The notes under the pieces: model-generated
The model's input: only the letters and a program-made list of their open reading frames with translations
Told to the model about the DNA's origin: nothing
Database searches by the model: none
NCBI RefSeq assembly: GCF_009907385.1
Contig: NZ_JAAATR010000026.1
Span: forward strand, 1 to 64,000
Reading direction: 5' to 3'
From: Atlantibacter hermannii
Lineage (GTDB): Bacteria; Pseudomonadota; Gammaproteobacteria; Enterobacterales; Enterobacteriaceae
Length of the DNA stretch: 64,000 nucleotides
Program-made: the position numbers and the translations under genes
Shown: positions 49,469-58,244 of the stretch, one piece after another
Numbering within the stretch: position 1 is the stretch's first letter
Layout: every line of letters begins with the position of its first letter

Positions 49469-50848
49469 TTACAGGATCATACTTCCCACGGCAGCCAGCA
49501 GGAAGGCGATGGTGCCCAGCAGGGTTTCCATCACGGTCCAGGTTTTCAGGGTGGTTTTCTCGTCCATTTCCAGGAAGCGGCCCACCAGCCAGAAGCCGGA
49601 ATCGTTCACGTGCGACAGCACCGTTGCGCCGCCCGCGATGGCGATAACGATAAAGCACAGGTCAAACTGGCTGAGGCCCGGCGTAGCCTGTACCATCGGC
49701 GCAATCAGCGCGGCGGTGGTGGTCAGCGCCACGGTAGCGGAACCCTGCGCCACGCGCAGTGCGGTAGAGATCACGAACGCCGCCACAATGATCGGCAAGC
49801 CGGTATCCGCCAGCACGCCAGCCAGCGCGTCGCCGATGCCGCTGGCGCGCAGTACGCCGCCGAACATGCCGCCCGCGCCAGTCACCAGGATGATGCCGCA
49901 GATCGGGCCCAGTGCGCCTTCACAGATTTTTTCCAGATGCTGACGGGTGTGGTTCTTGCTAAATACCGCCAGCGCGAAGAACACGGTGATTAACAGCGCT
50001 ACCGGCGTTTTACCCAGCATGCGCAGGAAGTTCACCACAGTATTGTCACCGCTAACCCAGCCCAGCACTTTGGCGGTGTTCAGGCCGGTATCAAGGAAAA
50101 TTAACGCCAGCGGCAGCAGCAGGATGGTCAGCACCATGCCAAACGACGGCGGCTGATGGTTGGCATCAACTTCCACATCGCCCAGGAAAGATTTAGGCAG
50201 TTTGACGTCGAATTTTTTACCGGCATACAGGCCAAACAGATAGGCGCCGAAATACCAGGTCGGAATCGCGATAATCAGACCCAGCAGCACCAGCAGACCG
50301 ATGTTGGCGCCAAGCAGCTCGCTCGCGGCAACCGGGCCCGGATGCGGCGGAACCAGGGCATGCATCACCGCAAATGCGCCTGCCGCAGGCAGGGCGTATT
50401 TCAGGGTCGAGCCGCCAAACTGTTTTGCAACGCTAAAGATAATCGGCAGCATTACTACCAGACCGGCGTCGAAGAAGATCGGGAAGCCGAACAGCAGTGA
50501 AGCAACACCCAGCGCAAACGGCGCGCGGTGAGAGCCAAATTTATTAATCAGGGTATCCGCCAGCACTTTCGCGCCGCCGGAGACTTCCAGCAAACGTCCA
50601 ATCATCGCGCCCAGGCCAACCAGCAGGGCGACGCCTGCCAGGGTGCTGCCGAAGCCGCTCAGAATGGTAGGGACAATTTTGTCGAACGGGACTTTGGTGA
50701 CCAGCGCGACCACAATGCTCACCACCGTCAGGGCCAAAAAGGCGTGCACGCGAAAGCGCATGATCAACACCAGCAGCAGCGCAACGGCCCCTGCGGCGAT
50801 ACCAAGCAGCGTTCCCGCGCCGTATGCGTATGTCATTTCTGTCATCAT
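49469..50848 (-). CDS. GntP-family gluconate:H+ symporter
   Basis: About 459 residues with 12 or more hydrophobic segments. GntP-family motifs are clear: GLGAMIGRLLEVSGGA, FGFPIFFDAGLVVMLP, HALVPPHPGPVAASELL and LRVAQGSATVALTT. These carriers import gluconate or related sugar acids with protons. Start codons at 50848 and 50845 (ATGATG) follow AGAGGAAA; an ATG at 50863 is less likely. Two GntR-type operators upstream support gluconate as substrate and repression relieved by gluconate. I could not decide which E. coli paralogue (GntT, GntU, GntP, IdnT) it matches best. Absent from this position in E. coli. Confidence 0.87.
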   Translation of the reverse strand: MMTEMTYAYGAGTLLGIAAGAVALLLVLIMRFRVHAFLALTVVSIVVALVTKVPFDKIVPTILSGFGSTLAGVALLVGLGAMIGRLLEVSGGAKVLADTLINKFGSHRAPFALGVASLLFGFPIFFDAGLVVMLPIIFSVAKQFGGSTLKYALPAAGAFAVMHALVPPHPGPVAASELLGANIGLLVLLGLIIAIPTWYFGAYLFGLYAGKKFDVKLPKSFLGDVEVDANHQPPSFGMVLTILLLPLALIFLDTGLNTAKVLGWVSGDNTVVNFLRMLGKTPVALLITVFFALAVFSKNHTRQHLEKICEGALGPICGIILVTGAGGMFGGVLRASGIGDALAGVLADTGLPIIVAAFVISTALRVAQGSATVALTTTAALIAPMVQATPGLSQFDLCFIVIAIAGGATVLSHVNDSGFWLVGRFLEMDEKTTLKTWTVMETLLGTIAFLLAAVGSMIL

Positions 50849-50903
50849 CAATTTCCTCTGCATTCAATTCAGGGAGAAGGCAGGATGAGCGCCGTGTTCC
50901 TCA

Positions 50904-50933
50904 CTGATACCGGTAACATGATACTGGTAACAT
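50904..50933 (-). promoter_or_regulatory. Tandem GntR operators
   Basis: CTGATACCGGTAACAT (50904-50919) and ATGATACTGGTAACAT (50918-50933) each fit the GntR palindrome ATGTTA-N4-TAACAT with one or two changes in the left half. They are 14 bases apart, just upstream of the carrier gene. E. coli gntT also has two GntR operators. No other gene-sized or regulatory element is visible in the rest of the 340-base gap to 51188. Confidence 0.75.
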
Positions 50934-51188
50934 CGGTAGGGATGTAAATAACTCCGGCGTGTTTATTAACATTTTGAGAGCGACATCAAACATCTGTAAT
51001 AAATGCAATTCATCGTTTTCATTCGCAAAGCAACCTGAAATCAATCCAACATATTGATTTTAGACCGCATCGGCAAACCTGCCGCAGCGCCGCCCGTGAA
51101 AAGTGTTTTTAACGGCCTCGTTCTGGCAGCGGATAGCTATTCTTAAGAGGTTTGTCTGGCCCGCTATCACAATCCCTGAGGAGTTCCC

Positions 51189-52019
51189 ATGAGCGATATT
51201 GATAAAATCACGCTAAGCGACGGCAGTTATCTTTACTTCAAAGACTGGGGGGCGGGGCAGCCGATCGTGTTCAGCCACGGTTGGCCGCTGACGGCGGATG
51301 CGTTTGAGGATCAGATACTGTTTTTAGGGCAGCAGGGCTACCGCGTGATCGCCCACGACCGGCGCGGCCACGGGCGCTCTTCCCAGCCCTGGGAAGGTCA
51401 TAATATGGATCGCTATGCCGATGACTTAGCGGAGCTGACGGCGCACCTCGATTTGCATGACGCGATCCACGTCGGGCACTCCACCGGCGGCGGCGAAGTG
51501 GCGCGCTATATCGGGCGGCACGGCACCTCGCGGGTCGCAAAAGCGGTATTAATCGGCGCGGTGACACCGATTATGATCAACACCGATTTTAATCCGAATG
51601 GCGTACCGAAGTCGGTGTTTGACGGCATTCGCGACGGCGTAATCAACGATCGCGCGGCGTTTTTTAAAGAGCTGACGCTGGCGTTTTACGGCTACAACCG
51701 CGACGGCGCGCAGGCGTCGGAAGAGGTGCGCAATAGCTTTGTGCGTCAGGGAATGCAGGGATCAATTAAAGCGCTGTATGATTGTATTCAGCCGTTTTCA
51801 GAAACCGATTTGCGGGAAGATTTGCGCAAAATGACGGTGCCGACGCTGGTGATCCACGGTGACGACGACCAGATTGTCCCCTTCGAAACCTGCGGCAAAG
51901 TGGCGGCGGAAATACTGCCAGACGCCACGCTGAAGGTTTACGAAGGGGGATCGCACGGTATCTGCACCACGCATAAGCAGCAGATTAACCAGGATTTGCT
52001 GGAATTTATTCGTCGTTAG
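51189..52019 (+). CDS. Alpha/beta hydrolase (non-haem chloroperoxidase/arylesterase type)
   Basis: 276 residues. The catalytic serine is in [13 protein letters not shown] (about residue 98), the aspartate in [11 protein letters not shown] and the histidine in [11 protein letters not shown] near residue 257. [12 protein letters not shown] and [14 protein letters not shown] near the start are typical of the Cpo/arylesterase group. These enzymes hydrolyse esters and can show perhydrolase activity; the physiological substrate is unknown. TGAGGAG precedes the ATG. No signal peptide, so cytoplasmic. Confidence 0.86.
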   Translation: MSDIDKITLSDGSYLYFKDWGAGQPIVFSHGWPLTADAFEDQILFLGQQGYRVIAHDRRGHGRSSQPWEGHNMDRYADDLAELTAHLDLHDAIHVGHSTGGGEVARYIGRHGTSRVAKAVLIGAVTPIMINTDFNPNGVPKSVFDGIRDGVINDRAAFFKELTLAFYGYNRDGAQASEEVRNSFVRQGMQGSIKALYDCIQPFSETDLREDLRKMTVPTLVIHGDDDQIVPFETCGKVAAEILPDATLKVYEGGSHGICTTHKQQINQDLLEFIRR

Positions 52020-52033
52020 CGGTAACCCCGCCT

Positions 52034-52870
52034 TCAGTACCCTACCTCATCCAGGCGGAACTGCTTGCCGCAGTTGCCGGGGTGGGGCTGGACGCTAAAG
52101 GAGGCGGGGCTCAGCGGCGCATTGATGGCGGCGGCGTTCAGCGAAATCTGCATCTCGGTAAGATAAGCCGGGTTGCCGCTGCATATCAGCTTAAAGGCCC
52201 TGACGTTCTGTTTGCCGAAGGATTTCGCCACTGCGTTATCAAAGGCCTTCCGGGAAACGGTTTCCCCATAGTGCTCAGCGATGAATGCACCCAACGCGCT
52301 TTGTTTCACTTCGCTGTTCATACGCACCATTGTGGTGAAATAGGCATCCGGATCGAAGCCGAAACAGACGCCGTGTTTGGCGAACTCATAGCGTTCCAGG
52401 CAGGAGGTGCCGCCTGCGGCCGGCATCACGCTGCTGAGTTTAGCCGCGGCTTCCAGCGACAGGCCGGTTTCGGCAGCAGCGCACTTCTGCCCGACCCGGG
52501 CTTCCGGCATATTCGGCACCGGGCGGGTGGCGCAGCCAAAGCGCATCCAGCGCTTTTCGTCGACGCCGCGCGCGGAAATCGACTTCGGCAGGCCCGGCCA
52601 CAGCCCGTGCACGGTCAAAAAGGCGCGCTTATCGTCCTGCTCTTTTTGCAGGCGGCATTCGTCGGTTTCATTACGGTTACGGTCGTGCTGCTCCTGGCAA
52701 AAACCGGTCTGCCAGGAAAGCGCCAGCACGTAGCGGTCAAAATCGCCGTAGCGTTGCGCCACCAGCGGCGCGGTTTGCGCGGCGGCGAAAGGGGAGATCA
52801 GCACGCTGCAAACCAGTGCGGCGGCTGCGCTGTTCATCATTTTTTGCATTAATGTATTCTTTGATTTCAT
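52034..52870 (-). CDS. rna: RNase I, periplasmic RNase T2-family ribonuclease
   Basis: 278 residues with a signal peptide (ALVCSVLISPFAAAQ). The two catalytic segments of the T2 family are FLTVHGLWPGLP and YEFAKHGVCFGF, carrying the active-site histidines. It degrades RNA to mononucleotides in the periplasm. An in-frame ATG at 52849 (MQKMMNSAAA) gives a more usual signal peptide length; neither start has a good ribosome site. Convergent with the hydrolase. Confidence 0.93.
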   Translation of the reverse strand: MKSKNTLMQKMMNSAAAALVCSVLISPFAAAQTAPLVAQRYGDFDRYVLALSWQTGFCQEQHDRNRNETDECRLQKEQDDKRAFLTVHGLWPGLPKSISARGVDEKRWMRFGCATRPVPNMPEARVGQKCAAAETGLSLEAAAKLSSVMPAAGGTSCLERYEFAKHGVCFGFDPDAYFTTMVRMNSEVKQSALGAFIAEHYGETVSRKAFDNAVAKSFGKQNVRAFKLICSGNPAYLTEMQISLNAAAINAPLSPASFSVQPHPGNCGKQFRLDEVGY

Positions 52871-52893
52871 TTAGTCACGGTATTAAAGCATAA

Positions 52894-52918
52894 AAAAAGC
52901 GCCGAACCGGCGCTTTTT
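52894..52918. terminator. dcuC terminator (bidirectional)
   Basis: AAAAAGCGCCG, AAC loop, CGGCGCTTTTT. The perfect stem with A/T flanks lies 24 bases after the dcuC stop and just upstream of rna. Confidence 0.88.
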
Positions 52919-52942
52919 CAGTGTGACGAGCCGGTAACGGCA

Positions 52943-54319
52943 TTACGGCAGCAGCGCCGCCGACGGCACCAGAATTTCGGTGGCGATAATGACCACAATC
53001 AGGCCGACCAGCACCGGTACTGACGTGCGTTTTACCACTTCAAACGGGGAAATTTTCGCCATCCCTGCGACGGCCACCACCACGCCGGAAACCGGGGAGA
53101 TGGTACGGCCCAGGTTGGAGGCCTGCAGCATCGGAATTGTCAGATAAGCCGGGTTGATGCCTGAGCTGTGCGCCAGTTTCGGGATCATCTCCACGAACGC
53201 GTAGAAAGGTGCGTTACCGGAGCCGGTGGTCATGGCTGCCAGCATGGTCAGGATCACCAGCACCAGCATCAGAATAATGCTGGCCGAACCAAACGAGGTG
53301 GCGATGGAGATCAGCCCCTGGATAAAGCCGATGGTGCTCAGGCCCTGGGCGAACACCCCGGCGGCCACCAGCAGCATCACCACGTTGGCAAACGCATCCG
53401 CCATACCGCGGTATGCCACTTCCAGGCCGGAGTACACTTTCTGGGTGTTAAAGCCGCGCACAAATTCAATCACCGCCGCCAGCGCAATACAGATCACCAG
53501 AATGGTGATGATATGTAATTGCGGGCCCCATTTGCCGTCGAAAATCAACACGCCGATGATCGGGGTAAATGGCAGGATGGCGTAAAACGACGGGGCTGTG
53601 GTCTGGATTTCGCTGACGTCGAGCATTTCATGGCTGACCTGCTCTTTATTATCCAGATAGCGCTGCCAGAAGTAGTGGGCAATCGCCATGGCGATAATCG
53701 CGGCGATGGAAATCGGTAGTGTCGTTTTGAAGGCGAAGTCGATCAGCGGCATCTCTGCGGCCTGGGCGGCCAGCACCACGTCGCCGGACGTTGGCGAAAG
53801 GATGATAGCTGCCGGAGAGGCGCAAATCGCCGCCGCCGCGCCGCGGCTGATCCCGACGTTAACCATTACCGGGAACAGCGTTGCCATCAGCAGCACGCCG
53901 AGGCCGGTGGCGGATGACACCGCCAGTGACATCAGGCAGGCCACGAAGTAGGCGGCAATCATCAGGATATACGGCGAGTTGATATAGCGCAGCGGTTTCG
54001 ACGCCAGTTTGACCACCATATCGTTGGCACCGATATGGGTCATATAGGCCGCAAAACCACACAGCATCATGATCATCATGCCGAGATCGCCGCCGCGGCT
54101 CATCAGCAGGATTTTGATGTACTCAAAAATATCGGTAGCGGTATAACCCGTGGACGTGGCGCTGGACGGCAGCACTTTATGGCCCATCAGGGCGCTAACG
54201 ATAAGTAGCGCCAGACCGCCGACAAACAGCACGCCGGTGGCGGAATAGCCCTTAATGATATAGCGCGCGACGCCAATAATGACGACCAGTCCTATCAGAA
54301 GTTCTAAAAAGGTCAGCAT
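52943..54319 (-). CDS. dcuC: DcuC, anaerobic C4-dicarboxylate transporter
   Basis: 458 residues with about 12 membrane helices. The start MLTFLELLIGLVVIIGVARYI, the stretch SPTSGDVVLAAQAAEMP and the late GRTISPVSGVVVAVAGMA match DcuC. It exports succinate during fumarate respiration and fermentation. The ATG at 54319 (ribosome site AGGAC) begins the first helix; the 40-codon upstream in-frame stretch is not homologous. Same neighbours as E. coli (rna and pagP sides). Confidence 0.93.
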   Translation of the reverse strand: MLTFLELLIGLVVIIGVARYIIKGYSATGVLFVGGLALLIVSALMGHKVLPSSATSTGYTATDIFEYIKILLMSRGGDLGMMIMMLCGFAAYMTHIGANDMVVKLASKPLRYINSPYILMIAAYFVACLMSLAVSSATGLGVLLMATLFPVMVNVGISRGAAAAICASPAAIILSPTSGDVVLAAQAAEMPLIDFAFKTTLPISIAAIIAMAIAHYFWQRYLDNKEQVSHEMLDVSEIQTTAPSFYAILPFTPIIGVLIFDGKWGPQLHIITILVICIALAAVIEFVRGFNTQKVYSGLEVAYRGMADAFANVVMLLVAAGVFAQGLSTIGFIQGLISIATSFGSASIILMLVLVILTMLAAMTTGSGNAPFYAFVEMIPKLAHSSGINPAYLTIPMLQASNLGRTISPVSGVVVAVAGMAKISPFEVVKRTSVPVLVGLIVVIIATEILVPSAALLP

Positions 54320-54742
54320 AAAGTCCTCATATTTCGACAGTGAAAAGACGACTGGTCGAATAAACAAAATGGATGGTGAATGATTTCTGCACTCAATCGA
54401 TGCGGATTTTGCGGATATGCCATAAATCTTTGCTGACAAATATCAAGAAACAAATAATTAGTAACTATTTATATGTAGATAAGCGGTTAACGCATGTTCT
54501 TTATGCTGCCATGACAAGGGATAGTGATGGATTGTGTGGCAGGCGTTTCCGGGCTGTTTCACGGCTGTGATGAAGCGAGATTATTAAAAACATTTCATTT
54601 GATGGTAATTAACAAAATAAAAATAACGATTAACCTTTAATTCACAAATAAATGCACTGAATGTAAAGCATTAAAAATCCCCTTTATTTCTAAATTTTTC
54701 ACCGCTTATACTCGGCCCACTACAGGCTTTATTAAGACCATC
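54320..54742. promoter_or_regulatory. AT-rich divergent region, dcuC / copper cluster
   Basis: A 423-base gap with low GC. On the minus side, TTGAT within TTGATATTTGTCAG resembles one half of an FNR site, consistent with anaerobic dcuC expression, but the other half is poor. On the plus side TATACT (54707-54712) could be the -10 of the copper cluster with a weak -35 (TTATTT). I found no CusR-type palindrome. No gene is visible. Confidence 0.35.
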
Positions 54743-55150
54743 ATGAACCGTCGCTCCCTGATAAAAACCGTTCGCGTTTTACGTCAGCATCTCTGGATGC
54801 TGGCGATGGCGTTGGGTTTTCTGCTGGTGGCGGGTCAGACGGCGCAGGCATCCCACGGTTGCCCGCTGGATCTTGAAGGCGAGGTGGTAAGCGTTCAGCA
54901 TCAGGATCACCTGATGGGCCATGACGCAACGCCATCGCACTCTACCGCGTCACCGCTTTGCGAAAAGCACTGCGTCCCTGACGTAATGCAAAAAGAGAAC
55001 CCGCAAAGTCATCTGGTGGCGCTGCCGGTGGTGGATACCCTGGCGGTGATTGAACCGCAGTGCGTTCAGCATATCGATAACCACGGGTTTTTAACCCCTC
55101 CCGCAGCAGGGCCGCCGGCAACCATCCGGTTTTGCCGGTTCAGAGAATAA
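54743..55150 (+). CDS. Exported Cys/His-rich small protein of the copper cluster
   Basis: 135 residues. A basic N-terminus and hydrophobic stretch (LWMLAMALGFLLVAGQTAQA) form a signal peptide or anchor. The rest is rich in His, Cys and Met: CPLDLEGEV, HQDHLMGHD, PLCEKHCVPDVMQKENPQ and PQCVQHIDNH. Such spacing suggests metal binding. It resembles the poorly studied DUF2946-type proteins found upstream of copper genes, but I cannot confirm the family. It opens the five-gene copper/silver cluster, 64 bases before the CusF gene. Confidence 0.65.
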   Translation: MNRRSLIKTVRVLRQHLWMLAMALGFLLVAGQTAQASHGCPLDLEGEVVSVQHQDHLMGHDATPSHSTASPLCEKHCVPDVMQKENPQSHLVALPVVDTLAVIEPQCVQHIDNHGFLTPPAAGPPATIRFCRFRE

Positions 55151-55214
55151 CTCCCACATCGTCGACCGTTTTTTACGCGTTAATTTTTCTTTCGACTTTG
55201 CTGGAGTAACTACA

Positions 55215-55550
55215 ATGGCTTTACTTTCACGACTGCTGCCGGTTGCCGCGCTGCTGTTCACCTTTTCCGCCTTTTCCGCTGCGGACGACACCGCCCATCA
55301 CCATCACGCCATGAATATATCTGCCGAACAGCCGGTATGGCAAAGCGAAGGCGTGGTGAAAAAAATCACCGACCGCCAGATCACTATTTCTCACCAGGCT
55401 ATCGGGGCGCTTAACTGGCCGCCGATGACCATGGCTTTTGACCGTCCTGCCGGGCAGGAGACGTCGGTGCAGCCGGGTGAGAAGGTGGCATTCTCCTTCA
55501 CCCGGACCGACAGCGGCTACCAGCTCGTTCGCATAACGCCTGCGCAATAA
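55215..55550 (+). CDS. cusF: CusF-like periplasmic Cu(I)/Ag(I) chaperone
   Basis: 111 residues with a signal peptide (LLPVAALLFTFSAFSA). The CusF metal site is complete: the His in ISHQAIGALNWPPMTMAF, the capping Trp and two Met residues, in H-x9-W-x2-M-x-M order. An extra HHHHAMN lies near the mature N-terminus. CusF binds Cu(I)/Ag(I) in the periplasm and passes it to CusB. GGAG is close to the ATG. Confidence 0.9.
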   Translation: MALLSRLLPVAALLFTFSAFSAADDTAHHHHAMNISAEQPVWQSEGVVKKITDRQITISHQAIGALNWPPMTMAFDRPAGQETSVQPGEKVAFSFTRTDSGYQLVRITPAQ

Positions 55551-55561
55551 CCGGAGGCGTT

Positions 55562-56821
55562 ATGAAGCAAACGACCCTGAGCCTCTGGCTCGGCGGGGTT
55601 TTGCTCGTCCTGACCAGCGCGGCCGCCCAGGCGGCGGCGCTGAGTCTTGAGCAGACTCTCGACCTGGCGGAGCGCTACTCCGCCCAGCTTTCCGCCAACC
55701 GCAACCAGGTGCGCGCTTTTGGTTCAATGGCCGATTCGGCGCGCCAGTTGCCCGATCCGGAACTGAAATTCGGTATCGAAAACCTGCCGGTACAGGGCAG
55801 CAATGCCCATCGCTTTACCCGTGAAGGGATGACTATGCAGCGCGTCGGCGTGATGCAGAAGTATGTGAGCGCCGACAAACGTGACCGCAAGGCCGACACG
55901 CTGCTGGCGCAGTCCGCCAGCGCCAGCGCCCAGGCGCAGGTGATCCGCGCGCAGCTGCAGCGGGATACCGCCCAGGCGTGGCTGGATCTGGCGCTGTCGG
56001 AAAAAGCCGTCGAGGCGGCGCGGCAGCTGTTACAGGAAACCGAAAAACAGATCCCGGTGCAGCGCAGCGGCGTGGCCAGCGGTTCGGCGTCTGCATCCGG
56101 GGCGCTGGCGCTGCAAACCACGCTTTCCGCCCTGCGCGATAACCTGACGCTGGCGCAACGCGACGTCCGGCTGGCGCAAACTCGCCTGTACCAACTTACC
56201 GGTGAAAATATCGATAACGTCGCCGGAGCGCTGCCGCGCTATCAGCGGCTGCCCGCCGATGAGCCGGTGCTCGAACAGGGCGTGGCGGCGCATCCGGAAG
56301 TGGTGCTGGCCGCCCGGGAAGCCGACGTGGCGAAAGCCCGCTCGGCGCAGTCGGCGGTGGCGTCGAAGCCCGATGTCGGCGTGGAGGTCTATTACGCCCG
56401 CCGCGCCGAGGAGTATGGCGATTTGGCCGGGGTGATGTTCACCGTGGATATGCCGTTGTTTCAGTCTCATCGTCAGGACAAAGACTATGCCGCCGATGTC
56501 TCGCGGGCCATGGAGGCCAACGACCAGCTGGCGCAGGCGACCCGCGATCGGGTGGCGCTGGTGCGCAGTCTGGTGGCGGAATACCAGGCGGCGCAAACCC
56601 TGTGGAGCCGCAAGCAGCAGGAGATCGTGCCGCTTAATCAACAGCGCCTGACGGTGATCAATGCCGAATACCGTTCCGGGCAGGCGTCGCTGGATGCGGT
56701 GCTGGAAGCGCGGCGCGGCCTGCTGGATGCACAGCTTGGCGCGATTAACGCCGAAAAGGAGATGGCGCAGCGCTGGGCCGCTATCCGATATCTGACGGTG
56801 CAAGGAGCCGCCCATGAATAG
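55562..56821 (+). CDS. cusC: TolC-family outer-membrane channel of the copper efflux system
   Basis: 419 residues of the outer-membrane efflux protein family, with two tandem OEP repeats and long coiled regions (residues about 90-190 and 290-400). The signal peptide (SLWLGGVLLVLTSAAAQAAA) has no lipobox cysteine, unlike E. coli CusC, which is a lipoprotein of about 457 residues. It is closer in form to CzcC-type channels. With the CusB- and CusA-like partners it would form a tripartite exporter. Its end overlaps the next start by 8 bases. Confidence 0.88.
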   Translation: MKQTTLSLWLGGVLLVLTSAAAQAAALSLEQTLDLAERYSAQLSANRNQVRAFGSMADSARQLPDPELKFGIENLPVQGSNAHRFTREGMTMQRVGVMQKYVSADKRDRKADTLLAQSASASAQAQVIRAQLQRDTAQAWLDLALSEKAVEAARQLLQETEKQIPVQRSGVASGSASASGALALQTTLSALRDNLTLAQRDVRLAQTRLYQLTGENIDNVAGALPRYQRLPADEPVLEQGVAAHPEVVLAAREADVAKARSAQSAVASKPDVGVEVYYARRAEEYGDLAGVMFTVDMPLFQSHRQDKDYAADVSRAMEANDQLAQATRDRVALVRSLVAEYQAAQTLWSRKQQEIVPLNQQRLTVINAEYRSGQASLDAVLEARRGLLDAQLGAINAEKEMAQRWAAIRYLTVQGAAHE

Positions 56822-58244
56822 CAAATCCCTTTCACTTATCGCGCTGGTGGTCGGCGCGGCGCTGGCTGGCGGCTACTGGCTGGGGCAACAGCATCACGCG
56901 ACATCCACTTCCACTGAACAGCCGGAACGCAAAGTGCTCTACTGGTACGATCCGATGGTGCCGGGCCAGCGCTTTGATAAGCCGGGCAAATCGCCGTTTA
57001 TGGATATGGAATTGCAGCCGCGTTACGCCGATGAAGCGGCTGATGAATCGGGCGTGTCGATCAGCGCACGCCAGCAGCAGAATCTCGGCATCCGCACTGC
57101 CAGAGCGGAAAGGCGTGAGTTGGTTGCCCCGTTTACCGCTTACGCCACGGTACAAAACGATGAGCGCAGCAGCGAAATCATTCCGGCCCCGGCCTCGGGC
57201 GTGGTGGAAAAACTTTACGTGCGGGCGCCGTTGCAGGCGGTGAAAAAGGGCGAACCGCTGGCGCAGTTGTGGATCCCGGAATGGACCGCCGCCCAGCAGG
57301 AGTACCTCGCGGTGCGTTTGCTGGGAGATAGCGCATTAACCGCCGCCGCGCGCGAGCGGCTGGCGTTGCAGTTTATGCCGGAAGAGATTATTCGCCGCGT
57401 GGAGCGCAGCGGAAAACCGCAAACCCGTCTGGTGCTGCGCGCCGGGCGCGACGGCTATATCGCGAAGCTGGAAACCCGCGCCGGGGCGCAGGTCAGCGCG
57501 ACCGCGCCGCTGTTTGAGCTGGCGAGCCTCGACCCGGTGTGGGTGGTGGTGGATTACCCGCAATCCCAGGCCCAGGCGCTGCGCCAGGGCGCGACGGTCA
57601 CGGCGACCACCGAAAGCTATCCCGGCGACGCGTTTAACGGCAAGGTCAGCGAACTGCTGCCCGCGCTGGAAAGCACCACCCGCACCCTTCAGGCGCGTAT
57701 CGTCATCGCCAACCCTGACCAGAAACTCAAGCCGGGCATGTATCTGGCCATCGGCCTGGACGCGCAAGAGGCGGGCACGCCGCGCCTGGCAATTCCGGAA
57801 GAGTCATTAATTGAAACCGGCAGCGCCAATCGGGTGCTGGTGGCCGAAGAGGATGGCTTCTTCCGGGCGGTGAACGTGAAAACCGGGATGCGCGGTGACG
57901 GCTGGGTAGAGATAACCGCCGGGCTGGATGAGGGCATGAGGGTGGTGACTTCCGGGCAATTCCTGATCGACTCGGAAGCCAGTCTGCGCAGCGCGCTGCC
58001 AGCCGGGGCAATAAAAACCGAGTATCAGGGCACCGGCGTGGTGGACGCGCTGGAAAACGACAGCGTAACGCTGTCCCACGGCCCGATCCCGGCGCTCAAA
58101 TGGGGCGCGATGACCATGGACTTCGCCCTGAAATCGGCGCAGCCCGGCATCAAGCCAGGGGATAAGGTTCAGTTCTCCTTTACCATGAATGACGACGGCG
58201 CGGTGATTACCCATCTGGCACCGCTTAAGGAAGGTGCCCAATGA
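56814..58244 (+). CDS. cusB: CusB-like adaptor with fused C-terminal CusF domain
   Basis: 476 residues, against about 407 for E. coli CusB. After an N-terminal anchor ([18 protein letters not shown]), a heavy-metal-binding domain contains [20 protein letters not shown] and MDMEL (residues about 43-65). The membrane-fusion body with lipoyl and beta-barrel domains spans about 90-390. The last 75 residues are a second CusF domain, with [19 protein letters not shown] carrying the same His-Trp-Met-Met set as the stand-alone CusF. The adaptor joins the pump to the channel; the fused chaperone may load it directly. Overlaps the flanking genes by 8 and 4 bases. Confidence 0.9.
   Translation: MNSKSLSLIALVVGAALAGGYWLGQQHHATSTSTEQPERKVLYWYDPMVPGQRFDKPGKSPFMDMELQPRYADEAADESGVSISARQQQNLGIRTARAERRELVAPFTAYATVQNDERSSEIIPAPASGVVEKLYVRAPLQAVKKGEPLAQLWIPEWTAAQQEYLAVRLLGDSALTAAARERLALQFMPEEIIRRVERSGKPQTRLVLRAGRDGYIAKLETRAGAQVSATAPLFELASLDPVWVVVDYPQSQAQALRQGATVTATTESYPGDAFNGKVSELLPALESTTRTLQARIVIANPDQKLKPGMYLAIGLDAQEAGTPRLAIPEESLIETGSANRVLVAEEDGFFRAVNVKTGMRGDGWVEITAGLDEGMRVVTSGQFLIDSEASLRSALPAGAIKTEYQGTGVVDALENDSVTLSHGPIPALKWGAMTMDFALKSAQPGIKPGDKVQFSFTMNDDGAVITHLAPLKEGAQ

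Noticed and set aside
54320..54742. A CusR or CueR binding site for the copper cluster
   Set aside because: No palindrome resembling either consensus was found by eye.
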